A DNA stretch of 27,971 bases from Negativicutes bacterium (GCA_031292035.1 JARLHX010000371.1:1-27971); one strand, 5' to 3'. Shown: positions 6,049-14,822, counted from the stretch's first letter. Notes: generated by a model from the sequence alone, not told the origin. Numbers and translations are program-made.

Positions 6049-6855
6049 GTGCAGGGTGTGAAGGAATACGAAAAAAACGGCGTTCATGTACTGAGGATCC
6101 ATTACAGCGCCGATCCGGACAAGCGTACTGATGAGTGGAAGGCGGAGCAGCAGCGGGGCATGAGTAAAGCGATGTGGGACCGGGAATATGAGATCAAGTT
6201 CGATGTCATCACCGGTAAGGCGTGGTTTGCCGAGTTTCGCGCCGACTTTCATGTCGCCGCCGAGCCGCTCGGCCCCATCGAAGGGCGACCGGTGTTCCGC
6301 GGCTGGGACTACGGCTTGACGCCGGCCACTGTTTTCGCTCAGACAACGACGAAAGGCCAGCTAATTATTTTATACCCGGAACTGCAGTCCTGGGATAGCG
6401 GCATCACTGCTCACGGACTGGTGGTACGGTCAGAGTCGGCAACCTATTTCCCGGGCTGGACTTTTATCGACTACGGCGATCCGGCCGGCAACACCCGCAG
6501 TCAGAATGATGAAAAGACCGCCAACGATATTTTGCGCGAGAAATACGGCATTAACGTCCAACCAGGGCCGGTGGCGGAACTGGCACGGCATGAGGCGATC
6601 CGTCACTATCTTACGACACTGACGCCGGACGGTGCGCCGATGCTGCTGATCGACCCGCGCTGCACCTTCCTGATCAGGGCCCTTGGCGGCGGCTATCAGC
6701 ACAGATGTGTGGCAGACAAATACCTCGATGTTGTCGCCGATAATGAATACACGCACATTGTCGACGGCCTGGGTTATATGGCGGCGATGATCAACGGCGC
6801 TGCAGGCCGCAGACCCTGGAATTCGGGCAGGTCAAAAGCAAGCGGAACGTTATAA
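6049..6855 (+). CDS. Terminase large subunit, nuclease half (split gene)
   Basis: This 268-aa protein is the C-terminal RNase H-like nuclease of a terminase large subunit, which cuts concatemeric phage DNA. The acidic cluster is present: D87 in RGWDYGLTP, D141/D144 in FIDYGDPAG and D239 in YTHIVDGLGYM. The first 50 residues (GVHVLRIHYSADPDK, WDREYEIKF) match the linker region that normally follows the ATPase core. GTG 6049 is preferred over the upstream in-frame TTG at 6010, which lies inside a hairpin; the leader GGAAAAAGCGGGGTGATGCG is nearly the same as those before the membrane-protein paralogues at 15767, 16130 and 16509. Its ATPase partner is at 1988-2635. With its own start site it could be made as a separate chain. 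Confidence 0.85.
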   Translation: MQGVKEYEKNGVHVLRIHYSADPDKRTDEWKAEQQRGMSKAMWDREYEIKFDVITGKAWFAEFRADFHVAAEPLGPIEGRPVFRGWDYGLTPATVFAQTTTKGQLIILYPELQSWDSGITAHGLVVRSESATYFPGWTFIDYGDPAGNTRSQNDEKTANDILREKYGINVQPGPVAELARHEAIRHYLTTLTPDGAPMLLIDPRCTFLIRALGGGYQHRCVADKYLDVVADNEYTHIVDGLGYMAAMINGAAGRRPWNSGRSKASGTL

Positions 6856-6868
6856 AGGAGTGATCATG

Positions 6869-7216
6869 ATGATTCAGGCAAGAACGAGCGAAATTGTCAT
6901 CCCGAGCGGACAGGCGTTGTCTCCCGGAATCAATATTGAGGGCTACGAGCTGTTGGCAATCCAGATGCCGGCGGCGTGGGATGCCGCCAACATTTCTTTC
7001 CGGGCGGCATCGACGATATCGGGGGTTTATCAGGACTTGTACAACGACGGCGGCAATGAGGTCGCGGTCGCAGCCGCCGCCAACCGATGCATAGCTGTTG
7101 CAGCTGCCGCGATGTCCCTGGCCCCGCTGCAGTTTATTCAAATAAGGTCAGGCAGCGCGGGAACGCCTGTAAACCAGACCGCCAGCCGAACTTTGACGCT
7201 GATTCTGAAGAAATAG
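6869..7216 (+). CDS. Small phage virion-type protein
   Basis: This 115-aa protein reads as a compact beta-sandwich: IVIPSGQALS, ELLAIQMPAAWDAANISFRAAST, a YQDLYNDGGNEV turn, and RSGSAGTPVNQTASRTLTLI at the end. The same pattern (an 'IPSG' strand, 'MPAAWTAA', ending 'GTPVNQ' and a hydrophobic strand) recurs in small structural proteins of many prophages; the comparison is from memory. AAGGAG at 6855-6860 serves either ATG 6866 or ATG 6869; I chose 6869 for spacing. It lies between terL and the 519-aa protein, so it is probably a virion decoration or fibre-associated protein. Confidence 0.65.
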   Translation: MIQARTSEIVIPSGQALSPGINIEGYELLAIQMPAAWDAANISFRAASTISGVYQDLYNDGGNEVAVAAAANRCIAVAAAAMSLAPLQFIQIRSGSAGTPVNQTASRTLTLILKK

Positions 7217-7227
7217 GGGGTGTGTTT

Positions 7228-8787
7228 ATGAAACTCCCTTTGAAAGCACCCAAACAGCTTGGTAGCGGACTGAAATTTATCAAGAGCGGGAACTACATCG
7301 TTACCAGGATACCTTGGGGCGGAGGTTATGACTTCGGCGAGGTCTTTAACCTGGTTGACACCTCATTTAACGGCTGTGTTGAGTCAGTGACCCAGGGGAT
7401 TGATACCACCGGCCAGACGGATGCCAATTTCGCGGCCAGAGCGATTGCCAATCAAAATACAATTTTAAAGTGGTCCTCAGACGATATCTGCCCGATGAGT
7501 TACAATGCGTCGTATATCGGCGCCAACCACGGCGGATTATTTGCCTACAACATTACCGCCGCCGGCCACGACAAAACAGTGCAGGACGTCGGGTCGGAAT
7601 GGACACAGTCTGATTCCACCAAAACCTATCTTCTCAAGATCGTCGATGCGAATACGCTTTTGGTCATGACGCTGAATACCTCGGGAACCGAAGTCTGGAG
7701 CTTCCACTCGGTCAACGGCACGACGCTGACACACTCGGCCGGAGCGACACATACCGGCACCATAACCTTTTCCTCGCCGGTGCAGGTGGAAATCTACCCG
7801 TCGCTCAAAAACCACACCTATCAGGTTTTAGCTGACAGTTATCGGCCGATCGCGGCCGATGGAACCTATACCTGCGACCACCTTGATATTGTTGAATCCT
7901 ACGATGTCATTGATTTCAACTCCATGCTCAATTACGTCCGCAGCCAGACCGGAAGCTCTGTCCAGCCGGCTTTCAACGCTCCGGCAGTCGATGTCAGCGT
8001 GAACTTCCGGGTCATTTATAGGATCCAGGACAACGGTGCAGTCACGGTTTATCAGAAGATCACAACATATCATCAAATAGCGCTCGGATATGTCGGCATG
8101 GTGCAAGCCATGACAGCGACAAAGCCCAGCGGCGGAACGGTATATCAATATGTTCCCAAAACAGCGTCCTTCACCATTGGCAGCAACAGCTATAATTTGG
8201 CGACGATTCAGGACATCACGAATTTGGTGGATACGATTGAACTGACCGCCGAAAAATGGTCTGATGTCAATAACCCGCCGGACCGCTATCTGCAGTATGC
8301 GAAAACATCAGGCGGCGCGATCTACAATAACTATGGATTTACGCTTGGCTACTGCACGGCGTACGCCGCGGCCGGCCAGAGTATCAGAAAGACTGCGGCG
8401 GCAAGCGCAATGCAGCTGCTGTCGTCCTCGAAAAAGATGTACCCGAAGCTGGCCACCGGAGGCAGCGCAACGTATCCCGACTCCCTTATCTCAGCCGGGA
8501 AAACGTTTGAAGCGGTCAGTTTCCGCTGCCCGGTCAATTATAACAATGATACCGGCGCCACGGTGATTGCCTGGTATCAGGTCGGTGACGTCACGTATCT
8601 GATGCTGGACTATCATACAAGTGTGAGCAAAACCTTGACGATTCCGGTGAAATTCGCCGGGAAAACGATTGGCGTCGTGGAAAAATCGGCGAATTTTTCG
8701 CTAAACAGTCAGATTGTTACGGCAGCCGGCGGCATCAATATTGCGGTGACCGGCGTCTATGGATACGCGGTATTGAGTTTGGTGTAG
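7228..8787 (+). CDS. Large beta-rich virion protein, possible receptor-binding or spike protein
   Basis: This 519-aa protein is rich in Thr, Ser, Gly and Tyr with alternating beta-strand patterns throughout, no signal peptide and no membrane segment. The C-terminal 100 residues (VIAWYQVGDVTYLMLDYHTS and a final YAVLSLV strand) look like a compact beta-sandwich. I recognise no catalytic motif. ATG 7228 is the start because AGGGGGTG lies 7 bp upstream; the longer frame from 7087 overlaps the previous gene and has no ribosome-binding site. The gene sits tightly between the small virion protein and the portal (4-bp gap to the next Shine-Dalgarno region), so it is part of the head/structural operon. 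A glycan-binding spike or appendage protein is the best guess. Confidence 0.6.
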   Translation: MKLPLKAPKQLGSGLKFIKSGNYIVTRIPWGGGYDFGEVFNLVDTSFNGCVESVTQGIDTTGQTDANFAARAIANQNTILKWSSDDICPMSYNASYIGANHGGLFAYNITAAGHDKTVQDVGSEWTQSDSTKTYLLKIVDANTLLVMTLNTSGTEVWSFHSVNGTTLTHSAGATHTGTITFSSPVQVEIYPSLKNHTYQVLADSYRPIAADGTYTCDHLDIVESYDVIDFNSMLNYVRSQTGSSVQPAFNAPAVDVSVNFRVIYRIQDNGAVTVYQKITTYHQIALGYVGMVQAMTATKPSGGTVYQYVPKTASFTIGSNSYNLATIQDITNLVDTIELTAEKWSDVNNPPDRYLQYAKTSGGAIYNNYGFTLGYCTAYAAAGQSIRKTAAASAMQLLSSSKKMYPKLATGGSATYPDSLISAGKTFEAVSFRCPVNYNNDTGATVIAWYQVGDVTYLMLDYHTSVSKTLTIPVKFAGKTIGVVEKSANFSLNSQIVTAAGGINIAVTGVYGYAVLSLV

Positions 8788-8799
8788 GAGGTGATACCC

Positions 8800-10863
8800 T
8801 TGAAAGTAACCCAGTCCCAGCAGGAAGATATCCTGACCTACCTGAGGCGGTGCCTGGATGACGCCAACGACTTCTATACATCCCGCCTGCAGGGTGCGTA
8901 CAGCGAACGGCAGGACGTCATCGACGCCGCCGCCGAATACTATAGCACCAAGTTCCCCAACCTGGCCAACATTCCCCTGACCTCCAGCGATGTGTCGGAC
9001 ACCATCGGCTGGATCATGCCGGCTCTGATGGAAATCTTCTCATCCACCGACGACGTCGTCACCGTCAAACCTTCCAGCGGCAACGATAACGCCAGGGCGG
9101 CCGGTATGCAGGACCTCCTGAACTACCAGACCGAACGCCTGAATAACGGTTTCATGAATCGCTATTTTTGGATTCTCTCGGCGCTGCAGTACAACATCGG
9201 CTTCAAGAAAAAGACCTGGCTCCGGACCAGCGAGACTGAGCAAAAAACCGGGGTGTTCGACAGTCAGGAAATTAATTCACTGGAGCAGCTGCCGCGGGTC
9301 AGGATCACCACCGAGACGCTGTTGGCCCCGGGGGACTACGATCTGGCCCTGAGTCCGCTGTATCAGGTGGATTATGAGGTGACCAGCGTACTGAAGAACC
9401 AGCCTCTGGACGAGATCATCCCGGTGACTGAGCTGCGCTGGAACTCCAGCGCCAAAAATCTCAAAGACGCGACCTTTGTCGCTCACAAAAAGACGGTTAC
9501 CATCGATCACCTTCTCGCCAGGCAACGGGAAGGCGTTTATTTTGCCGTCGACACCGTCCGGGACGCGGTCGGACTTCCCCAGACCGATCTGTTGGAGGCG
9601 AGGCTTCGTGACAATGTTGGGCCGGAACGCTACACCAGCGCCGATCTGCGGCGGGAAGTGAATATCTATGAATGTTATGTCAAATACGATATGGACAACC
9701 AGGAAGAGCTTGGTGACTGGATCTTCACCGTGGCCGGCGAAGCCGAGGTGCTGATCGGCGTCCAGGAGAACACGCTGGGGCGGTTCCATCCTTTTCTCGA
9801 CCTAGTGGCCATGCCTGACCCGTGGAATGTCGTGCCCCGCAAGGGGTTGGTGGAACTGTTGGCCGAGATTCAGCACATCTCCACCGCGCTTACCCGGCTG
9901 TTCGTCCGGCACCTGGCCATCTCCAACGAGGGTCGCCGTTTCGTGAACAAGAATGTGGTCGATCAGGACGATCTGATCAACCAGTCCATTGATGTCGCGG
10001 TGGACGGCGACCCCCGCTTAGCCGTTTTTCCGATGCCACTGACCAACATGTCTCCGGCTACGATGCCCTTTTTCGAGTACCTTCAGTCCAAGCTGCGGCG
10101 GAGCGTCGGCATCGGCGAGTACAACACCGGCGGCGACGCCCGGCAGCTTAATCCCACAGCCACCGGCGTCACGGCGCTGATCGACCAGGCCAACAAAAAG
10201 ATCAACCTGATGGCCCAGATCATGGCCCACTATTTTGTTGAGGAATACCGCTACCAGATCGCGCTGAACCAGCGGTTCATTGACGAGCCCCAGGTGTTCC
10301 GGCTGCTGGACCGGGATATCCGGATCGATCCGGCCGATCTGGACGGCAACTTCGATCTTGTCGTCAATACCGGCGTCGGCACCGCCAACAAAAACGCCGA
10401 CATCCAGAATACCCAGCTTGTTATCGGCACCCTGGAAAAGGTCGCTGCCGCTATTCCCGGCATGGTGACGCCGGACAAGGTCTACAACATCGTCAAGCTG
10501 CTGCTGGAGCAGATGGGCCGCAAGAATGTCGATGACTACATCAACACCCCGGAATTTATCCAGCGCCTTCAGGCGGGGCAGTCATCCAGGGAAGCTTCCG
10601 GTGGCGCCGAGAACATCACCGCGGCGCTGGATAAAATGATCATTCCGGCCCAGATCCAGGCCCTGGCCCGTCTTGGCATCAACATAACGCCCCAGGACTA
10701 CCTGACGGACGCCCGTATCAAGGCCCTGCTGGCGCAAGGCGGTGAGACAGGTGGAAACCAGGGAACAGCGTATCAACCGGCTCCGGCTGGAATGCCAGTT
10801 TTCCGAGGAGGCCCACAAGGCCAGGCCGTACCTCCTCCGACGCATCGGATCGCTCCGGTCTGA
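8800..10863 (+). CDS. Portal protein, SU10/phiEco32-like
   Basis: At 687 residues this has the size and feel of podovirus portals of the SU10 group. These form the dodecameric ring through which DNA enters and leaves the head. The N-terminal helical region (YLRRCLDDANDFYTSRLQG, AAAEYYSTKFPNLANIPLTSSDVSDTIGW in sense) and the segment HISTALTRLFVRHLAISNEGRR followed by GDARQLNPTATGVTALIDQANKKI are typical of portal wing, stem and clip regions. TTG 8800 is chosen: AGGAGGTGAT (8786-8795) is an ideal Shine-Dalgarno for it, while the in-frame GTG 8791 lies inside that site. The C-terminal end overlaps the next gene by about 120 bp. Confidence 0.8.
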   Translation: MKVTQSQQEDILTYLRRCLDDANDFYTSRLQGAYSERQDVIDAAAEYYSTKFPNLANIPLTSSDVSDTIGWIMPALMEIFSSTDDVVTVKPSSGNDNARAAGMQDLLNYQTERLNNGFMNRYFWILSALQYNIGFKKKTWLRTSETEQKTGVFDSQEINSLEQLPRVRITTETLLAPGDYDLALSPLYQVDYEVTSVLKNQPLDEIIPVTELRWNSSAKNLKDATFVAHKKTVTIDHLLARQREGVYFAVDTVRDAVGLPQTDLLEARLRDNVGPERYTSADLRREVNIYECYVKYDMDNQEELGDWIFTVAGEAEVLIGVQENTLGRFHPFLDLVAMPDPWNVVPRKGLVELLAEIQHISTALTRLFVRHLAISNEGRRFVNKNVVDQDDLINQSIDVAVDGDPRLAVFPMPLTNMSPATMPFFEYLQSKLRRSVGIGEYNTGGDARQLNPTATGVTALIDQANKKINLMAQIMAHYFVEEYRYQIALNQRFIDEPQVFRLLDRDIRIDPADLDGNFDLVVNTGVGTANKNADIQNTQLVIGTLEKVAAAIPGMVTPDKVYNIVKLLLEQMGRKNVDDYINTPEFIQRLQAGQSSREASGGAENITAALDKMIIPAQIQALARLGINITPQDYLTDARIKALLAQGGETGGNQGTAYQPAPAGMPVFRGGPQGQAVPPPTHRIAPV

Positions 10864-11020
10864 GGCTTATAAACGCCTGGAGGCGATCGAGTCCGATGAG
10901 GGGCTGCGGCGCTGCCAGGCCTATCTCCTGGCCCTGCGCGACCTGGAGGAGGATCTGGCCGGAGACCTGCGGGAAGAAGCCGGGCGGCAGCGGAAATTGC
11001 ACGCGGCGCTGGAAGGGTGA
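10742..11020 (+). CDS. Small charged helical protein overlapping portal
   Basis: This 92-aa frame begins at GTG 10742 inside the portal gene and runs 157 bp past it. The protein is almost entirely Arg/Glu/Leu-rich helix (REQRINRLRLE, RLEAIESDEGLRRCQAYLLALRDLEEDLAGD), likely a coiled coil. A later start inside the overlap is possible because no strong ribosome-binding site decides it. It resembles small helical proteins encoded after the portal in many prophages, but I know no function for it. After its stop a GGAGGG site is followed by no start codon, only a hairpin. This suggests that the original next gene was displaced by the insertion of the kinase block. Confidence 0.6.
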   Translation: MRQVETREQRINRLRLECQFSEEAHKARPYLLRRIGSLRSEAYKRLEAIESDEGLRRCQAYLLALRDLEEDLAGDLREEAGRQRKLHAALEG

Positions 11021-11033
11021 GGAGGGAAATAAG

Positions 11034-11056
11034 CTTTTCCCACAGGAAAGGGTTTT
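11034..11056 (+). terminator. Weak terminator after the portal operon
   Basis: A 7-bp A/T-containing stem with one G-U pair (11034-11040 with 11045-11051), loop CACA, is followed by TTTT at 11053-11056. It ends the first structural operon before the host-like block. Confidence 0.5.
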
Positions 11057-11170
11057 GACGAAATACGTCGAATATTGCCTTAAATTGTTATTTTTCGCTT
11101 GGATCTGCCGCTGGAACTCCCAACGCTTTGCACGGCGGCAAGCAAACGGAAATGGAGCAAGGAGTCGAAT

Positions 11171-13534
11171 ATGAAGCCTCTGTCACTAGAGCGTCAAATA
11201 CAATGGTGGACGGTCTTGCTGATCGTTGTTCCCAGCCTGCTGATCATGGTGATTTATACCGCCGTTCAGGTCAGGACAGCCAAGCAGCAGATCATGAAAC
11301 AGATCAGCCAGCGGGTGGATCTGCAGTACCGCATGATTAATAGTTGGATGAGCGAACGGGTTGAAAATGTCATTGAACTGGCCGCGTCGGACAGCTTTCG
11401 CGACCAGGACGAATCCCGGCTCACCCATGACCTGTACTGGAAGCTCTATCATGATGGCAGCTTCAATTCGATGTCTTATATCGACAAAGACGGATTGATC
11501 CGGTATACCACGCTGAACACAGTGATAACGTTCCCGTCGGCGGTCGGACAGCCGTATTTCGAGGCGGCGAAGGACGGGCGGAACTATATTTCCGACGAGG
11601 TTATCGGCCGGAACAGCGGTCGGGCCATCATCAACATATCTTCGCCTGTTTACGGTCGGGACGGGAAGTTTATCGGCGTAGTCGTGGGCTCGGTGCGGGT
11701 GTCTTCCCTGGAAACGCTGTTCCGTGAAAACTGGACCGGCGAGTCTGACGAGACCCTCCTAATCAACCGCCAAGGCCGCATGCTGATCAGGCCGCGGCAT
11801 ATTGACCTCGACTCCCTGCCTGGCAGAAACTATTATTCCGGCGAAGGGGGCGTCTGGGGGGTCAACATGGCAGACGACGCTCTTCGCAAGATCCGGCCGG
11901 GTGGGCCTGGGACCGCTTCCTGGACCGATTACCGGGGCAACGACGTGATGGGGGCTTATCTTTTTGTGCCGGAACGGGAATGGGCGATCATCGGCAAGAT
12001 TGACGAGAGCGAGGTGCTCAGACCCATCTATCAGCAACTGGCGGTGATGGCCGGCGTTACCTTTCTTTTGCTGTTTTTGATGCTGCCGCTGGCAACGCGA
12101 CTCACCGACCGGATCAAGCAGCCAGTGGAATGGCTGATCAAACAGGCCAGCCTGGTGGCTTCCGAAAAGTACGCCCAGGTCGGCTGGGAGAAACGCCCCC
12201 AGCAGGTAGCGTATGAGCTCGGCAATCTGTGCGACACATTTGTTGTGATGAGCCGAACCATCGATAAAAACGTCAGCCAGCTTAAAGAGAAGGAAACTGT
12301 GCTGGAATGCGCGGTGCTGGAGGAAGATCACATCAACCGTATCCTGCGAAAGGAAGTGGTTGAACAGCGGGCGATTGAGGAAACGCTGACGCAACTCAAC
12401 GACGCGCTGGAGCACAAAGTGCGGGAAAGGACCGCGGCTCTGTCAGAGGAGATCAGGCAGCAAAAGATGGCGGAAGAGCGCTTCTACAAGGCTTTCCATA
12501 CCAATCCGAGCATGATGTATATCGCGGTGCTGCCTGATTGGAAGTACGTCGACGTGAACGACAGTTTCGCCGGCAGGATCGGGCTTTCCCGCGAGGAAAT
12601 CATCGGACTGTCGGCGGCAGAGATTGGTCTGTGGGTAGACAACGACAGGAAAGAACAACTTCAAAAGCAGCTTCTGGCAGAAGGTCAGCTCCGGAACATT
12701 GAGGTGAATTATCAGACCCGCTCCGGTGAGCGCCGGGTGGGATTTTTCTCTTCCGATATCTTCACCCTGGGGAACCAGACCTGTGCCCTTTGCGTGATTA
12801 CCGATATTACCGAGCAGAAAAAATTCGACGCCGAAATAGCCCGCCTGGACAAACTGAACCTTGTGGGCCAGATGGCGGCAAGTATCGGCCATGAAATCCG
12901 AAATCCCCTGACAACGGTACGCGGCTATCTGCAGCTGTTTCAGCGGCGGGAGAAGTTCTCCGAATACGCGGATCAGCTTCACACCATGGTCGAAGAACTG
13001 GACAGAGCCAACGCGATCATCTCTGAGTTCCTGTCGTTGGCCAAAAACAAGGCGGTCGAAATGGAACGGGGCAACCTGAACGAGATCGTCAACACTTTGT
13101 TTCCGCTGCTGCAGGCTGATGCCTTCCGAACCGGCCACGACATCAAAATCGAGCCAGGGAGCATTCCTGACTGCAAAATTGACAAGAAAGAGATCCGGCA
13201 GCTTCTTCTCAACCTGGTTCGCAACGCCCTGGACGCATCCCCCCATGGCGGCACGGTGAACATCTTCACCTATCGCGGAATCGACGAGGTGGTCCTCGCG
13301 GTGCAGGATCTCGGTCCAGGCATACCCAAAGATGTTCTGACCAAGCTGGGTACTCCTTTTTTGTCCACTAAGGAGGGCGGAACCGGACTTGGTCTGGCGG
13401 TATGCTACCGGGTCGCCCAGCGGCACGGCGCCAAGCTGGAGGTGAGCACTTCTTCCCAGGGCACTACCTTCCTGGTCAGGTTCCCGTCCTGGGACGAGGA
13501 TTCCACTAGAAACAGCCCGATTTCGCCTTGTTGA
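11171..13534 (+). CDS. Membrane sensor histidine kinase (Cache, PAS, HisKA, HATPase)
   Basis: This 787-aa kinase has TM1 at about residues 11-33, a periplasmic dCache-type sensor of about 260 residues (SMSYIDKDGLIRYTT, RAIINISSPVYGRDGKFIGVV), TM2 near 300-322, a long coiled coil, a PAS domain near 445-560, then the kinase core. The phosphoacceptor is H574 in the H-box GHEIRNPL. The N-box NLVRNALDAS, G1 DLGPGIP and G2 GTGLGL follow, so it should be active. ATG 11171 follows AAGGAG at 11159-11164. No response regulator is adjacent, as in orphan sporulation-type kinases of Firmicutes. An inverted motif near 11054-11071 (TTGACG, CGTCGAA) loosely resembles Spo0A-type boxes. The C-terminus overlaps the convergent deformylase gene by 29 bp. 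It is a host-type gene lying between phage portal and scaffold genes. Confidence 0.9.
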   Translation: MKPLSLERQIQWWTVLLIVVPSLLIMVIYTAVQVRTAKQQIMKQISQRVDLQYRMINSWMSERVENVIELAASDSFRDQDESRLTHDLYWKLYHDGSFNSMSYIDKDGLIRYTTLNTVITFPSAVGQPYFEAAKDGRNYISDEVIGRNSGRAIINISSPVYGRDGKFIGVVVGSVRVSSLETLFRENWTGESDETLLINRQGRMLIRPRHIDLDSLPGRNYYSGEGGVWGVNMADDALRKIRPGGPGTASWTDYRGNDVMGAYLFVPEREWAIIGKIDESEVLRPIYQQLAVMAGVTFLLLFLMLPLATRLTDRIKQPVEWLIKQASLVASEKYAQVGWEKRPQQVAYELGNLCDTFVVMSRTIDKNVSQLKEKETVLECAVLEEDHINRILRKEVVEQRAIEETLTQLNDALEHKVRERTAALSEEIRQQKMAEERFYKAFHTNPSMMYIAVLPDWKYVDVNDSFAGRIGLSREEIIGLSAAEIGLWVDNDRKEQLQKQLLAEGQLRNIEVNYQTRSGERRVGFFSSDIFTLGNQTCALCVITDITEQKKFDAEIARLDKLNLVGQMAASIGHEIRNPLTTVRGYLQLFQRREKFSEYADQLHTMVEELDRANAIISEFLSLAKNKAVEMERGNLNEIVNTLFPLLQADAFRTGHDIKIEPGSIPDCKIDKKEIRQLLLNLVRNALDASPHGGTVNIFTYRGIDEVVLAVQDLGPGIPKDVLTKLGTPFLSTKEGGTGLGLAVCYRVAQRHGAKLEVSTSSQGTTFLVRFPSWDEDSTRNSPISPC

Positions 13535-14006
13535 TCCGTAGCGACCGGTTATCCCGGGCTCTGTCGACAGCCAGAACACCGTCCAGGTGGTCGTATTCGT
13601 GCTGGATAAGCTCTGACAGGTCGTTCTCAAGCTCAAGGATACACGTCTTCCACGCTAAATCCGTGTAAGAAAGTTTCGTTTTTCGGTAGCGGGTCAGCTT
13701 TACTTCCAGTCCAGGAAAGCTCATGCAGTCATCCCACACCTGGAATGTCTCAGTCCCGAATTCCGGTGCCGGGTTGAGCAGGGCATAGGACTGACCACCG
13801 AAATTCAAATAAATGATCCGTAAGAATTCCCCGATCTGGGGGGCGGCGATCGCCCTGCCAAAACCGTACTTCTCCCGGAAGTTCACCATTGTGTCATGTA
13901 AATCCGCGACTACTTGCCGCGCTTTGCCCAGCTCGTCCCGGGTGATCTCCCGCGAAACGTTGTAGAGCGACTCGTCGCCCAGCAGCAAAATATCCCGAAT
14001 AGCCAT
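13506..14006 (-). CDS. def: Peptide deformylase (divergent)
   Basis: This 166-aa metalloenzyme removes the N-formyl group from nascent proteins. All three family motifs are recognisable: motif I as GRAIAAPQIG (residues 50-59; canonical GxGLAAxQxG, with Ala replacing the third Gly), motif II as DDCMS (92-96; canonical EGCLS, metal ligand C94), motif III as HEYDH (136-140; ligands H136 and H140, catalytic E137). ATG 14006 follows AGGAGGGAAG. The Glu-to-Asp and Leu-to-Met changes in motif II are like those of secondary deformylases rather than the housekeeping enzyme. It is convergent with the kinase. Phage-encoded deformylases exist, but this one lies among host-like genes, so it could be either cargo or chromosomal DNA. 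Confidence 0.9.
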   Translation of the reverse strand: MAIRDILLLGDESLYNVSREITRDELGKARQVVADLHDTMVNFREKYGFGRAIAAPQIGEFLRIIYLNFGGQSYALLNPAPEFGTETFQVWDDCMSFPGLEVKLTRYRKTKLSYTDLAWKTCILELENDLSELIQHEYDHLDGVLAVDRARDNRSLRINKAKSGCF

Positions 14007-14155
14007 TGTTCTTCCCTCCTGTTGACATGCTATTTGCCTTATTCTTGGTGGACGGCGGCAATCCTTTCGTACGCGTAAAACGAATCTTCCGCGGGGACGC
14101 AGATTTCCACCTTCGGGCATATTATGTAATATCAGGAGAGGAAGGGGGAAACGCA

Positions 14156-14737
14156 TTGTTTGCGCCTTGTTGCCACCACTGCGAAGGTGCCGACGGGTGG
14201 ACACTCAGCCAGGCCGGCGCCAATCTGAGGGAGTGCCTGCGGCTGCTTTGGGAACAGCATGTGTACTGGACAAGGATGACCATCATCAGCATTGCCATGG
14301 GCCTGCCTGACGAAGGGCCGACCACCGGGCGCCTGCTACGTAATGTCCCGGATTTCGCCAGGCTGTTCGACTGTTTTTACGGACGGGAAATTGCCGCTGA
14401 GTTCAGCCGCCTGTTCAAAAGTCATCTCACCATCGCCGCCGAGCTGGTGAAAGCCGCCGGGGCCGGAAACGCCAAAGCGGCCGCCGACGCCGAACGGCGC
14501 TGGTACGAAAACGGCGATGAGATAATCTGTTTCTTAAGCCGCATCAACCCGTTCTGGCCGGTCCGGTGCATGCGTCCCATGTGGCAAGCGCACCTGGCGC
14601 TGACCAAAGAAGAGGCAGTGGCCAGGCTGGGCAAGAACTACACCAAGGATATAGAACGGTTCGACCGGATTGAGGAAGAAGCCATGTTCATGGCCGACGA
14701 GTTCGCCCGCGGCCTGATCTGCCAGTTCGACCTGTAG
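14156..14737 (+). CDS. Conserved Firmicutes protein of unknown function
   Basis: This 193-aa, mostly helical protein has the pattern LRECLRLLWEQHVYWTRMTI, a central NVPDFARLFDCFYG block, AERRWYENGDEI and a C-terminal KDIERFDRIEEEAMFMAD helix. From memory it belongs to a family widespread in Firmicutes (W-x-x-H-V-x-W-T-R at the start of the domain), often annotated only as hypothetical. TTG 14156 is preferred because GGAGAGGAAGGGGG at 14135-14148 precedes it; the frame open from 14006 overlaps the deformylase start and has no such site. The conserved His, Trp, Glu and Asp could form a metal site but this is unproven. It is not a phage structural gene. Confidence 0.7.
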   Translation: MFAPCCHHCEGADGWTLSQAGANLRECLRLLWEQHVYWTRMTIISIAMGLPDEGPTTGRLLRNVPDFARLFDCFYGREIAAEFSRLFKSHLTIAAELVKAAGAGNAKAAADAERRWYENGDEIICFLSRINPFWPVRCMRPMWQAHLALTKEEAVARLGKNYTKDIERFDRIEEEAMFMADEFARGLICQFDL

Positions 14738-14800
14738 TCCGGCACGCGGCCGCGCCGCGAGGAAATACTGCTTGGAGATAAAATGTGCCCGCCGGGATTG

Positions 14801-14822
14801 GACGACTTCGGTCGTCTTTTTT
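14801..14822 (+). terminator. Terminator with a UUCG tetraloop upstream of the toxin gene
   Basis: A 6-bp stem GACGAC/GTCGTC closed by a C(UUCG)G tetraloop is followed by six T residues. It ends transcription from the host-like block or acts as a leader attenuator for the gene at 14900. Confidence 0.75.

Noticed and set aside
12443..13636. 397-codon minus-strand open frame opposite the histidine kinase
   Set aside because: It is fully antisense to the conserved kinase domains, and its length follows from high GC content. No start site or recognisable protein pattern.
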